Source of the DNA: Chrysopilus asiliformis
Lineage: Eukaryota; Arthropoda; Insecta; Diptera; Rhagionidae
Assembly (NCBI GenBank): GCA_964034945.1
Contig: OZ035960.1
Span: forward strand, 12,345,457 to 12,409,456
Length of the DNA: 64,000 bases
Reading direction: 5' to 3'
Shown here: in pieces, positions 1-11,358 of the stretch
How positions within the stretch are numbered: position 1 is the first letter of the stretch
Layout: every line of letters starts with the position of its first letter
The notes under the pieces: generated by a model
The model's database searches: none
What the model saw: the letters and a program-made list of their open reading frames with translations, nothing else
Told to the model about the DNA's origin: nothing
Program-made: the position numbers and the translations under genes

Positions 1-572
1 CTCAATTTGAATTCCTTCTTTTTTTTATATTTGTTGGAGAGATAATGATGACATTAAAAGGACTATAAAGGGAAAGACAGACGAGGTTTACGTCTTCGTA
101 TTATTTTTGTTTTGAGCAATTTGTCAATTTCCGACCGAGACGATTGAATTAGCTTCGTGACTGGAACGACTTTCCAACCTTTAAGCAGCTCAACAAATCA
201 TAAAAGAAACATACAACTGTCATAGCTGAAAATACTGAACTGAAATCCACTATTAGAAGTCTAAATCGAGACCCAAAACTAAGAAATATGAAAACGTAAA
301 TTACTGTGATATTTTATTGATGGCATTTTACTGTCTTATTAATATTCGTATCAAGATTTTCGTCATACTCTCGTTTGAATTTCTATATCCTGTTAAGTAG
401 GCGATTTGATAAAATATCGTTGTAGTATAGCTTTTTTATTTATTCTTTTTTTTTTGTTTAAGAATAAGATTAATAACTCAGTCTTGGTGTAGCGTCTCGA
501 CTTCGAAGTAGCGATTTAGACGTGGAAGTGTCACGAATAGCACGAAAATAGGTATTTTGTTATAAGGTAAAA
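1..572. other. intergenic, no feature seen
   Basis: AT-rich sequence without a convincing exon, repeat end or long reading frame on either strand. If the gene whose N-terminal exon lies at 4546-4692 runs leftward, this stretch is probably part of one of its introns. Confidence 0.4.
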
Positions 573-2176
573 GGGGCTGTCCATAAAATACGTCATACAT
601 TTAAATGTGGAGGGGGATATGCAGTGGTATTAAAGTCCAGACAAAACATCGTGAAAAAGCATGATGAAATAGCCCCAAAACCATGAAAATGTTTTTTTTT
701 TCCACCACAAAAAAAATGAAAGAAAAGTATAGTGAAATCTGTCTAACCCCGACCCTGAATAAATAGGAAACCCGCCACCGAACATCTTACAAAATTGCTT
801 CAGTTTGTTTTTTATAATCTCAGAAGGCGGATAAATTTCCTGGTTCCGAGCAATTCCGACTTATATAGGTTTCTCTGTATTATATTTGTATGGAAAGGTA
901 TTCAAGTCGACCCCAAAATGTTGGCACGTAGTGCAGTATAAAAGCCAATAAAAATGCATTTGAAAAGGGTCTGCGGCTTCCAAACTAGTAGAACGCTCCT
1001 GCATAGCTTACCAGAATAAGTGCGCATGGTCACATTAGTGGAGGCGCGCACCACGTTGACACGGATGCCGAATGGTGCGGAAGTGGCAATTTGAGTTTTT
1101 TAAACCCGTCAGAACTAATATTTCAGCTTGCATTGAGGTAGATTAAAGTATTAGTAAGTAGTAACTAAGTAGAAATATCTCCCATATTAGTTTTTAAGCG
1201 TTACAAAAACTCAAATTACCTCTTTAACGCCATTCTACATCCTTGCCAACCCGATGCGCAACTGCACTTAGGAGGAGCGCGCATTGCAATGGTGTATGGA
1301 AAAGGAACCGAAAAAAGAAATGTAGCACAGAATTCTTAACGCTTTGGTATTATTAGAAAGGGTTGTTGGGATGACGAATCTAGTGTTGGAATTTCAAAAT
1401 TCGAAATGGTAAAATTGGCAACAGGCGTTTGTTCCCAATACACTGTAAGAATAACATGAATATCCTGTTTCCGTTTTTCCTCGCAAAAATTACAAAATGG
1501 TACCTATTTTTTATTAAACACTAGCTTGCATACCCGTCGTTGCCGGGTTAAGCTTTTTGTCTAAGTTTTAGAATACGAAGAAAACCGGAAAGAACTTAAA
1601 AACTTTTTAATGGGTCTATGTTGGGGCTGGACCCCCGACGAACATCTATGCCAAATTTCAGGCCAATCGGTTCAGTAGTTTCCCCGCGAAAGAGTAACAT
1701 AGCGCAAAAACTAAGTTTCGAAATCACTTTACCCCCTCCCCTTACTCCCTCCACCCCTCGCGCTACTTTTCCGTATGCCTATGTTGGAACCAGAACTACC
1801 ACAGACACTCATGCCAAATTTCAAGACAATCGGTTCAGCCGTTTTTAGACAGACAGACAGACAGACACCAACTCATTTTTATATATTAGTATGATTTGAT
1901 TTCATCCACATAATTTTACATTCGAATCCAGTTTGGAATTGAAAAAATTATTTAAAATTTTTTTCTAAACTTTACACGATAAAACCAGTAAATTAATAGT
2001 AAATCTATGTTTATATTTAATATCAAACCCTAAACTTGTGTTAAACTAACGAATATTATTCATAAATTGCATATTTTTCTTACCATCATAGTATGCGCCT
2101 TGGCTTAGGAGAAATTTCAGACGAGGGGAGGAGGGGTTATATTAAAATCAGCGCAACGTTTTTTTATGGACCATCC
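573..2176. repeat. possible remnant of an inverted-repeat element with GTCCATAAAA ends
   Basis: The left edge reads gggctgtccataaaatacg and the right edge, about 1.6 kb away, carries the complement-like cgtttttttatggaccatcc. The same terminal motif bounds a compact 165-bp element at 5919-6083, so these edges probably belong to that family. The interior is mostly unremarkable AT-rich sequence and contains a separate repeat at 1520-1893. It could equally be two unrelated solo ends. Confidence 0.3.
1520..1893 (+). repeat. dispersed repeat with (CAGA)n tail, copy 1
   Basis: It begins ctagcttgcatacccgtcg and ends with a CAGACAGA tract followed by atatattagtatga. The body repeats phrases such as ccaaatttcaggccaatcgg and tttccccgcgaaagagtaac. 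A second copy lies at 15807-16300 with the same order and near-identical ends. The CAGA tail followed by a TATA-like end resembles tails of small nonautonomous insect elements, but I cannot assign a superfamily. A short reading frame inside is repeat-derived, not a gene. Confidence 0.75.
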
Positions 2177-3861
2177 GATTCAATATTTTGAATTGTAAAA
2201 ATAGTAATAATTGCAAAAAATAAAATCGTAATTTCAAAACCGTCAAAGGCGAAATACGATTTTATGGAACTACGTTTTTGCCTATGAATCTGCATAGAAA
2301 ATTTAAAGAAAAGAGAAGACTTTAAGAACAAGATTATACAGTTTTCCTGTTCAATGGGCTTATAAGCAATTTAATCCTTCGCGAAGGTGAATTAAATTTT
2401 CGTTTGCATTATTTTTATACGGTACTTTAGTGGTAGAAAGATGCTAAGAAGGAAAGAAACTGATTGAATAAAACATCACTCTCCACAAAACAAAACAACA
2501 ATCTTAAACCCTTGAAGAAATTTTGAAAAGGTCACCAAACAGTAAACAACCATCTCTTGGAAAGTGTTTGAAAATTGTTTGTAAAAATTACTTACTAAGT
2601 TGATTTATTCAAAAACTCATTCATTTCTCTTGCCTTCCCCACGCGACTCCCTATTACTCATTATTCGAAACAACAAATCTCCCTAAAAGTCAAATTTATT
2701 TATGTTGCAAAATCCAAACGAGTTGGAAATTTAAAAAAAAAACTATAAACGGTAATAAATGTTAAAATTTCACGCACAAATCATGAATGAATTTTGAAAT
2801 TGAAAAAAAAAAAACTTTTTACAAATATTTATTCTCCATTAAGATACGATATATAAATTTCCATATGAGAAGAGACTTTGACTACGCCCATGCAATTAAA
2901 TTGGCAAACTTCCGTTCCACCTAACCCAAAGTGGAGCCACCTTACCTTTTCAGGTTCAGTTTAACAGAGGCAACACATAACGACAAAAACACTTCACATT
3001 GAAAGTACGAAGTGGTCTCACTCCGGTGGCACATCCTCAGAAATGCTATTGTGGCAGAAAATAGGAGCTACTACTTGATGGTGGATATGAATGAACAAGA
3101 GGATCCTTCTCACATCCTTAGCGCGCCTCTGCCCATTTAAAAAAAAGTTCGTTATGTGGCTGACTACTAGTGAAATGATGAGTCCTTAGAAAAACGGAGG
3201 ACGCCAACAAAACTCCCAGGATTCATAAAACGGAATCCATAAATGAAACATCATCAACATAATACAGCATACTCGTACATCCCAAATGATGAGTACAACA
3301 AGCATAAAACAGGTGCAAATAACACCGGTATTAGATGATTCAGCAAGTACTGCTGGAATTTTGCGTCGGAAAACTTTGGGTTTATTACAGTTCATCAAAT
3401 TCTTCTTGGCTTAAAAAGTTTTCGAAAAGTTTGTGGGTTGGGATTTTTTTTTGGTTGGTGTGAAAAAGGGATTTGCTAAAATGTTGGTTGGCATTGTGAT
3501 ATCAAGTAATTTTCGTGTGTTCCCAATACCATACACTTTCCGAGTTTGATTAGAATTAGATCAGACATTTTTGTATCCACTCGATAAATAAACAAACAAA
3601 TTAACCACCCAGTCTGACAGTAATTGTTTTTTTTTTTTGCAGATTCATTTATCTGTCCGTGGGGATACCGAGTAGACTACAAATATTATGCTGTAAGGTT
3701 TGCAACCTATCAAATTAGCTTTAAACTGAGCTAGCTTTAAACTGAGCAGTGCCGAGAGGAGGGCAGAGAGGATAGTGATTCCTGGAACAACCAACCTTCA
3801 ACGGAAGCCAGGTGTAAATTTTTCATATCAAGACGTCAAAACTTGTCTTTAACTACAAATA
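2177..3861. other. noncoding, no assignable feature
   Basis: AT-rich with homopolymer runs. A higher-GC patch near 2960-3150 looks like relic coding sequence with many stops on the minus strand and could be an old element fragment, but no family motif is readable. At about 3650 there is a polypyrimidine tract plus cag that resembles a plus-strand acceptor without a matching exon. Confidence 0.3.
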
Positions 3862-4196
3862 CTCTCTCTCTTCTCTCTTCTCTCTCCCCTTTCTCTTCAT
3901 CCTCTCTTCTTCCTCTCCCCTCTCTCTTCTTCCTCTCCCCTCTCTCTTCTTCCTCTCCCCTCTCTCTTCTTCCTCTCCCCTCTCTCTTCTTCCTCTCTTC
4001 TCCATCACTTTTTTTCTCTCAGTTTCCTTCCTTTCTCTCTTCTCTCTCTTCTTCCTCTCCCCTCTCTCTTTTTCCTCTCTTCTCCCACTCTTTTTTCTCT
4101 CAGTTTCCTCCCTTCTTTCTCTCTTCTCTCTCTCTTCTTCCTCTTTCCTTTCTCTCTCCTCTCGCTCTTCTTCCTCTTTTCTCTCTCTCTTTCTCT
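3862..4196 (+). repeat. polypyrimidine tract with about 20-bp tandem units
   Basis: Nearly pure C/T on the plus strand. The first part is a tandem array of about 20 bp (tctcttcttcctctcccctc) repeated at least four times from about 3905, followed by degenerate CT-rich copies. It is open in several frames on both strands, producing low-complexity Ser/Leu/Phe or Arg/Glu/Lys frames that are not genes. Confidence 0.9.
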
Positions 4197-4545
4197 AGAT
4201 CCCGAAACGAGAGCGGAAATCCTCAACTTAGGTTAACTAATAATCTTTCTTCTCCGTTATCCCCATCTACAGTTGAATCATAGATGAAATGAGACATTTG
4301 ATAGCAGTCTAGACTAATCATTTCGTACAGTAACAGAAGTGACCTTCAAATAATAGCTTGTCACAGGCAGAAAATCTAACCCAAGAACCTTCAGTTCACC
4401 ACCACACTTTGCTTTTCAAAAAAAAAAAATACCACATAATGTTCCATTCAACCTATCAAAACGAGTAATTCTTGTCGAGTGGCGTCAATCCTTAAATGGA
4501 ATACTTCAACTATACTTTAATTATTCACAAAGTTTATGTACTTAC

Positions 4546-4692
4546 CATGAGATCATCTTCTTTTATTCTATCCGAATTTTTGCTAACAAACTTAAAGGAA
4601 TTCGCAACGACTGGAACCTCATCTTTCGTAAGTAGGGAGCATTTTTCGGCCAGTTTTGTACTTGAATTACCCATTTCTATGGCTCAATGGAC
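4546..4692 (-). CDS. N-terminal coding exon, MGN-start protein, possibly MEAK7-like (TLDc)
   Basis: On the minus strand a good acceptor (tttcatttcag) ends at 4693 and a strong donor (ATG/GTAAGT) follows 4546. The exon carries a start at 4674 and 43 codons in phase 0: MGNSSTKLAEKCSLLTKDEV, then a helix-like stretch with SFKFVSKNSDRIKEDD. Met-Gly-Asn-Ser predicts N-myristoylation. An MGN start followed by an EF-hand-like helix of this form is what I recall for the TLDc protein MEAK7, but calcineurin-B-like proteins begin similarly, so the family is inferred. No later exon was found between 4545 and 1, so the rest should lie beyond the left edge. The exon has about 18 nt of 5' UTR before the ATG, implying at least one upstream noncoding exon. 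Confidence 0.55.
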
Positions 4693-4696
4693 CTGA

Positions 4697-5690
4697 AATG
4701 AAAATTGCTTCTGTTATTTTTACTAACTAAAAACAAAAACAAATCTTGAAAATTTCAAATAGAAATAAATTTTTAATTTGGACTAAGCAAATAGTTGGTT
4801 TTTCTCTCTTTCATCTTGCGGTTTGGTTTGATTCATTCAACGGCACACAATGATATTGTGATTTTCTCTACGAAGAAATCCCTGAGATCCTTTTATTCTT
4901 CCTTCACGGAAAACACGAAACATTATATCGGACATGAAAAACAATCAATTTGTCTGCATTTAAGAAAAACTCTCAAATGGAAGGCCATAAAATTTAATCG
5001 CAACGTAATCTTTGGTTATGTTTTCATTTTCTTCATGTTGGATTTGTGAACTCGTATAGAGGATTGCGAAACAACTTGTTTTTCTGACGGGTTTCGATAA
5101 GATGTAATATTAAAAGTGTTAGTGTTATAAAAAGAAATTTCTCCTCGAATTCGTTTCACTTCGTTCTCGCTTATGAATTAATGATGGATTTTCAAAGCTT
5201 TAGGAATATAAGATCGATTTCACTCCCTTGCATCATTTATGACAGATCAGATAAATCCCATTTTTAATATGTCAATCATATTTTGATGGTTGTGTACAAG
5301 GACATTGGAAATAATGTGAAAATCACAAATTACTTTGCTTAAGAAGGATTCGTTTTTCTGTCAATCTATTCGGTGAGTCGATAAACAGATTGAAAAGGAT
5401 CAGGGAACTATACCAAAGATGAAAAAATTGGAGAAAATATGAGGACCAACTTTTGGTATTGAGTTCAGATAAATTAATCCAGTGTTGATGATATATATAT
5501 TAGAAAGGTATACATATTGAGTTTCTAGTCCCATTTAAAAATAGCATCATTGGTTGTGACATATATTAATAAGTTTTTTTTTTTGAATAATCTTATCTCA
5601 CGATGAAAACTAAATCCATTTCAACAATACCAAGCACAAATTAAGGATGGGTGGAGTTTTCAATGTTAAAAATTGAAGGACAAAACACAA
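4697..5690. other. intron or intergenic, nothing assignable
   Basis: AT-rich sequence upstream of the MGN exon on the minus strand. The short frames present have no intron signals and no family resemblance. Confidence 0.35.
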
Positions 5691-5830
5691 AACTTCAAAA
5701 CTGGAGGACATCGGCACGCGACTGGGACTCTAACAAGAGACAATGCGACAAGCCAATATTGGAAATCGTTGGGGGTGCCGAAGAAAAGGAAGACATTCAC
5801 GGTCCAATAGCTGACCATTACCAACAGCAA
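5691..5830 (+). mobile_element. degenerate C-terminal fragment of a non-LTR retrotransposon RT
   Basis: One frame reads QNWRTSARDWD, nearly the same as QNWRTSARDRDLWRETLR in the better copy at 21450-21640. The (N)WR.xARDRxxWRxxLxEAK pattern closes the reverse-transcriptase ORF of RTE-like and related non-LTR elements. Here the Arg-rich end is frame-shifted after about 12 residues. It is a short dead-end relic, without recognisable upstream domains. Confidence 0.6.
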
Positions 5831-5918
5831 TTTTTTTACCAATAGGATGATGCGAAATTATAGTAGCCTATAATCGATATAAAAGAACTGAAAATGTCAA
5901 CGAGTAACTTAATGCGTA

Positions 5919-6083
5919 AAGGATTGTTCAAAAAATACGTCACACACTTAGGAGGGAAAGGGAGTCTGCTGTAGTGTGGCGGCAATATAAAATCCCATTC
6001 AAAAATCTCGAAAAATTATTACAAGTCGAGAGGAGGATTTGCTAAGGGCAAAATTAGCGTGACGTATTTTATGGACAGTCACT
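5919..6083. mobile_element. small MITE with GTCCATAAAATACGTCAC ends
   Basis: The left end aaggattgttcaaaaaat runs into acgtcacac and the right end reads gtgacgtattttatggac. The two are imperfect inverted repeats of about 28 bp enclosing about 110 bp without coding potential. The same terminal motif occurs at 573-600 and 2155-2176. The superfamily is uncertain; no clear target duplication can be read. Confidence 0.6.
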
Positions 6084-6127
6084 AACCACGAACTCTCTAC
6101 GACCCTCCCCGCAAAATATTTTTGAAT

Positions 6128-6371
6128 CTTATTTTGATGACCAAAAATTAAAGATTTTGATTTCCGCATGTCCGTCCGTTCGTGAACACCACAACTTTCG
6201 GAAGGATTGAGCTAGAGACTTGAATGTTTGTATAGTTACGTTTCTCGTAAATGGCAAGACTAAGTTCTTGAATGGGAAAAATCGAATAATTCCTTTCCCC
6301 TTCCCCCATACGAACGAAACAAGACGGTGAGTAATATTGAAAAATGTATGAAGGTAAAATGTGTTTAGCAT
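6128..6371 (+). repeat. mini-me-like GTCY repeat, diverged copy
   Basis: It shares the core gcatgtccgtccg, then attgagctagagacttga and an aatggg.aaaaat segment, with the copies at 18770 and 39853, in the same orientation. It is shorter and more diverged, and stops just before the mariner insertion at 6381. Confidence 0.6.
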
Positions 6372-6380
6372 AGGATTTTA

Positions 6381-7233
6381 CCAGGTGTGTCGGTAAGTCT
6401 TTTCCGGTTTTTCTAACAGATGTCGCTAGCCATTAGTATGCAGTGTTATGATTTGTGACATGTCATTTTATTCTATTGACAATCTTCAAAACTACACAAG
6501 TTACGTTCCGTCAAAATAACAACGTCATAGTGTTAAAGCTGTTTGAAAATGTCAAGTTTTGTGCCTGAAAACGTGCAGTTGCGGCACGCATTACTTTTCC
6601 TCTTTAATCAAAAGAAAAAGGCCGCTGAAAGTCATCGAGACTTACGGTGATCACTCCCCAACCATAAAAACATATGAAACGTGGTTTCGACAATTCAAAA
6701 GTGGTGATTTCAACATCCAGGACAAAAAACGTGTCTGGTGGGACCAGATTGGTGTCGTATATTATGAACTGTTGAAACCTGTTAATACTGATCGCTACCG
6801 ACAACAAATGATCAATTTGAACCATGAATTGATCAAAGAACGTCCGCAATACGCATGGTAAGGTGATTTTGCAACATAACAATGTGCCGTCACACACAGT
6901 AAAATCAGTCAAAGAAGTGTTGAAACCACTTGGTTGGGAAGTATTACCGCACCTGCCGTACTCTCCAGACCTGGCTCCATCTGACTACTATCTTTTTGCA
7001 TCGATGGGGCACGCGCTTGCAGAGCAGCACTTCGCCGATTTCGAAGAAGTGAAAAAATGGCTCGATGAGTGATTTAGCTCGAAGGAGAAACAGTTCTTTT
7101 GGGATGGCATCCATAAATTGCCTGGGAGATGGGCAAAATGTGTAGAATCAAATGGATAATACTTTAACTATCCATTGTAAATAATATGTTTTCTTTAGCG
7201 AAAAAACCGGAAAAGACTTACCGACACACCTGG
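6381..7233 (+). mobile_element. internally deleted mariner element with intact inverted ends
   Basis: The ends are inverted repeats of about 30 bp: left ccaggtgtgtcggtaagtct, right agacttaccgacacacctgg. Both are flanked by TA (6379-6380 and 7234-7235), the Tc1/mariner target duplication. The element is 853 bp, whereas full mariners are about 1.3 kb; the missing part is the middle of the transposase. Intact ends mean it could still be mobilised in trans if a matching transposase exists. The sequence flavour is that of the irritans-type mariners (inference). Confidence 0.95.
6549..7159 (+). pseudogene. mariner transposase relic
   Basis: The start at 6549 opens a frame (SSFVPENVQLRHALLF...) that shifts after about 30 codons into the helix-turn-helix region containing YGDHSP and WFRQFKSGDF. 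A deletion then joins DKKR directly to WWDQ, removing the first catalytic Asp block (TGDEKW in relatives). The second block reads QHNNVPSH where mariners have QHDNAPSH, so the second catalytic Asp is Asn. The third, PYSPDLAPSDYYLF, is intact. A stop lies before that block and another near the C terminus. It cannot encode active transposase. Confidence 0.9.
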
Positions 7234-7257
7234 TACATAACTTATCTATGCAAAAAA

Positions 7258-7445
7258 AATCAATTTCAAGTCGCTAGCTCAACAAATTCTCAGATGCACG
7301 GACATGCTCATGATTTTGCCTGAAACGGATTTCGTTCTGATCAGAAAGTTCTATCTGACCCCGTTATCGAGTCGGTATCCGTCATAAATACTATACTTTC
7401 CCTCTATAGAAGAGGAAAGTATAAAAGTGTTTAAAATTTGTACTC
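7258..7445 (-). repeat. mini-me-like repeat, reverse copy with terminal hairpin
   Basis: It reads tttcaagtcgctagctcaac then cggacatgc, the reverse of the core in the 18770 copy. It continues into attttgcctgaaacggattt and ends with a hairpin (7393-7422, atactttccctctataga then the complementary agaggaaagtat). The same tail and hairpin occur at 63430-63556, so this is a sub-family with a different end from the 10592/18770 type. Confidence 0.65.
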
Positions 7446-10056
7446 CTATTTATATGAAAAGGCTAGAAATCTATACGGAATTCCAAAGATCTCTTACAAA
7501 ACGCCTTTTAAGTTATAATTAAAGTATGAAGGTCCTTATTAGGGACATAAGCGATCTTAATCATAAAGATTTAAGACAAAAATGTCATCACTAAGATCAT
7601 ATGTTGAAGCCACCTTTTTTGTCGCTTTTTTTACATTTCACGTAAAAGGTATAAACCAACTAAGTATCTCTTAATGAGGTCCTTAATTATCCTAAATTAC
7701 TCCTAATAAAATCCTGAACGAGCTGTTATCAGTAGGGGCAAATACGCTTCAATAATTTATAGAGGATAATCGAATATGCCGTGAAATCTTTTGTTTATAC
7801 TTCAGGAAAAAAATTTTCTAATCCCAATAAATGATCGAATAAGCAGATATCGGCAGCTGAAATGTGGCAAAGATGGTAACAAGGGACCATATTTTGTTTT
7901 TGTTATTTTGTTGGATCGCGTAACTCGGCAAACCTTTTTAGTTCTGGTCCACTAAAGCTAAAAATTGTACTAAAAAATGAATTTTTTGAATATATACAGC
8001 AAAAAGTAATTTCCCCAAGTATTTAAGAACATTAGGTTGGTGTCCTTAGCATTAAGCAGTAATTATCACTACTCATTTCGATAAAGCAAGTTGAGTGGAC
8101 TCGAAATTGTCTCCTCCGGCACTCTCAGTCTGATTTACCATTTCAGCCACACTTCCACACCTAGCCTTTTTTTAAAAAACCAAAAATATAAGAAAAATCC
8201 TGGTATTGTTCATTGATGTGTTTTTTTTATTGTTCCGATTTGAAAATTTATGTCAAATAAAATGTTCCACGATTTTTTCAGATTTAGAAAATATAGATAA
8301 AGAAAAATGAAACATTTTTCTATTATATTTTTTTATACAACATTTTTACATCAAATGTTTAACACAATATTAAAACAATAGCCTTTGGCAACAAAAAAAC
8401 CATCCGAAGAGACCATCAATTTTAAACGAAAGCCGTTAGCAATCTTTAAAACGTGACGACATTTACGTCATAAAACAAGAAATCCCAAAAATAAATCATT
8501 CATATTTTAAATGCCATAGAAGCTTATATATTATCTCCAATAATCTCTGAAAAGTCTCAAGTATCGACCCCCAGATAAGCCATAAAATGGTCAAGTGATA
8601 AAAATTTTGTCCGCCTTTATGATGGATTTATTATGTGAGCTTTCCATTGAAAAGACTTTTACAAACTTTTATATATATTTAATTTATTTTTAAGAATCAC
8701 ACTTCAATTTCTTCCACCCGTCAAACCGATTCCAGGAAAAAATACTTTGATGTTAAAGCCAATTCAAGATTTCTTCTGATCGAGAATATTTTATGTGCTT
8801 TCACGTTTTATGCGACATTCGATTAATAATAAATAATAAAAATAAGAAAATACTGGTGGATCTTCCCCTTCTCTTTATCCCCCCCAGATATGTGAAGAAA
8901 AAAAAAATACGTACACCTCAATTTATGATTGAATTTATTCACGTCTATTTCCATTACTTTTGACAGAAATTCCTCCACGTTCCCAGTTTAAAATTGAAGT
9001 AAGTAAACTCCTAAAAATTATGTCTTGATGGAATCTACTTTTTATAAAAGACACAGGATACAAGCATTTGTTTCACACAAATAAGAAAAAAAAACCGCAA
9101 CACAGCATATAGAGATACGATGCGACGTCCGTATGTAATACATAAATTTTAAGTGTGGGGAAACATAAAGAAAAATGATGGGAATCAGGAAAAGTAAAAT
9201 TGAAGTCCCATAATAAAATTTCATTTTTCTGTGAAAAAGTCATTTTTTTCTTTGTTGGCTGGTGCTTTCGGGAAATTTCATGGAAAAATAATCATATCCT
9301 ACTTACATTAGATACACGCACACATACGTGGGGGATTTTCGTGTTTTTTTTGTTCTCAGAATCCCATGCAGCCCAAGTCATCTGATGGTTTCAAAGCAAT
9401 TTCTTCACATAATCAATTTTCGTTATTAATTTATTTTTTATTACAAAATAGGCATATATACAATACGACAACGGCGACGTCGACAACCAACGTTCGGTTA
9501 GAGTTACTCCGTCAAATATTGACATAAAAAGTTCAATGGGCGAAAAAAATATTTTTTGTCACGCAGTAAATGGAAATTTTATATTGATTTTCCGCGTAAT
9601 TGAAGTGAAAACAATTTTTCACAATGTCGACGATGGTTGGTGATGTTAAATTGCAGAAAAATGATGTCATGAGATACTACTATTCATTACTATACAAAAG
9701 CTAATTTGGATGAGATCCGAAGTGGATTCAATCGCATTTATTCGTCTTTTTTTGGAAGCGTTACACGCAAATATTTTTGTATTATAAACTCTGTAAAAAT
9801 AAAATAAAATGCGAACACATCAAGTTACTGCCCTTTATGATTAATCCAAGCGTAAAAAATATATCTTCATAAAACAAATTATAACGACTAGTACTTTTTG
9901 TTTCAAATTTACCCAAAATTATCCCGAAATATGTTTGCTTCAAAAAAGGTGTGAGAACCAACAATGGCATTTTTTGTTAATTAATCTTCCCACATGATTT
10001 CTTCTATGTGGCTGCCAACAAATGTCCTTCATTTAAATGTCCTTAAATCTTATATT
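7446..10056. other. intergenic, nothing assignable
   Basis: About 2.6 kb of AT-rich DNA with many homopolymers and short frames of no family resemblance on either strand. No inverted-repeat ends or splice-bounded open segments were noticed. Confidence 0.35.
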
Positions 10057-10422
10057 CAGGGCCGTTCCAAGGCAACGCGGCGCCCGGGACAAAACCTGCA
10101 TTTGACGCCCCCTCGATGAAAAATAATTGATAAAACGCTTTTTTGTGTATGCTTAAAAGTGCCGATCACAGAAAAAAGTTTTGTCTCAATTTTTGTTTGG
10201 GATTATCAAGCGGTTGTCAACAAAAATTACGCCGCGGGCAAAATCTTTATTAAAAAAATGCATACAGGTACAAATTATTGTTAAACGTCAAAGTCAAATA
10301 TACTCTTAAATTATAGATGCCATCATACCCAATTTTTTCTTGGACGCTGCCCTCTAACTAAGGGCGTTCGGGGGGTATTTTTTCCTTTTTAATTGAGTCC
10401 GGTGTAGCAAAATACGGCCCTA
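10057..10422. mobile_element. possible hAT-type MITE remnant
   Basis: The left end reads CAGGGCCGTTCC and the right end ACGGCCCTA, short inverted termini of the hAT kind. The interior is without coding potential. The flanking eight bases do not match, so the target duplication is lost or the ends are misjudged. Confidence 0.35.
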
Positions 10423-10591
10423 GAATAAAAGTGCTCCAAACGCCTTCAAAAAAAACTTCCCGGACGCCTTAAATAGATAACAATGTCTGGCGAAAAGAGA
10501 GCAGGAAGACAATTGACCTAACAGTTCCTAGAGAAGGGCATTTTGTCTTTTGCCGGATTCGAATTCAACGCAGCAAACTTCCAAATGTCTA

Positions 10592-11358
10592 GAAATGTTG
10601 CCTAAAGTTCCGCGCCTTCTCAAAAACATAACAAAAGCTATAATTGCCAATCTGGCAATTATTGAAAACCCGTATGGTGATATTCGTATCATAATTCGAG
10701 CAGTTGTACCAAAATTCCACTTTGAAGTCAAACTTTCTAATAAGATTTTTTAAAATTTATTTCAATCGGATTTTGATGTATGAGAGTTTTATGTAGAATC
10801 ATATCCTAAATAACTTTTGTTCTGGCACTTCTTTGATAAGATGCACAGTTTTTGAGATATTCGCAAAAAACGTTTTCGTTCGTATGGGGGGTACCCCCCT
10901 AATGGTTTTTGCCCATTAACGCACTTAGCCTCGCATTTTACGAAAAACCGATCAGCGCAAAATTTCAAGTCTGTAGCTCAATCCGTGCGCCCGCTATCCG
11001 CGCCACAGACGGACGGACAGACGGGCGGACGGACAGACGGACGGACGGACAGACGGACAGACGGACAGACGGACGGACGGACGGACGGACGGGCGGACGG
11101 ACAGACGGACGGACGGACAGACGGACAGACGGGCGGACGGACGGACGGACAGACGGGCGGACGGACAGACGGACGGACGGACAGACGGACGGACGGACAG
11201 ACGGACAGACGGACAGACGGACATGCGAAAATTAATTATTTTTATCATTCTAAACACACTGGTGTAATTCATTTTTGTGTGTGATGACGGGATTTTGGCG
11301 TTACAAACGGCAAGGCAAAGTTAATATACCCTTTGGTTTCACCATACGGGTATAAAAA
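10592..11358 (-). mobile_element. mini-me-like element with expanded GTCY microsatellite
   Basis: Reverse-oriented copy of the 18770 repeat. From left: ttgccaatctggcaattatt, aaacccgtatggtgat, a long conserved body through ggggggtaccccccta, then the GGAC/AGAC tract, ggtgtaattcatttttgtgt and the end ccctttggtttcaccatacg. It differs from sister copies mainly by the huge tetranucleotide expansion. Tetranucleotide (GTCY)n arrays inside a short dispersed element are the hallmark described for dipteran mini-me elements, now usually grouped with Helitron-like DINE elements. That assignment is from knowledge; the copy relationship is seen directly. Confidence 0.8.
11009..11223 (+). repeat. (GGAC/AGAC)n tetranucleotide microsatellite, about 215 bp
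   Basis: An uninterrupted array of GGAC and AGAC units with occasional GGGC. The period of four in phase makes three plus frames and one minus frame open, giving apparent Gly-Arg-Thr-Asp and Ser-Val-Arg-Pro proteins that are not real. The related copies at 18770, 39853 and 6128 have only 2-8 units. Confidence 0.98.

Noticed and set aside
3843..4283. 146-codon Ser/Leu/Phe-rich frame and the opposite Arg/Glu/Lys frame
   Set aside because: Pure C/T tandem repeat; no splice or start context and no complexity.
10909..11284. Gly/Arg/Thr/Asp-rich and Ser/Val/Arg/Pro-rich reading frames on both strands
   Set aside because: Products of the GGAC/AGAC tetranucleotide array, open in several frames at once.
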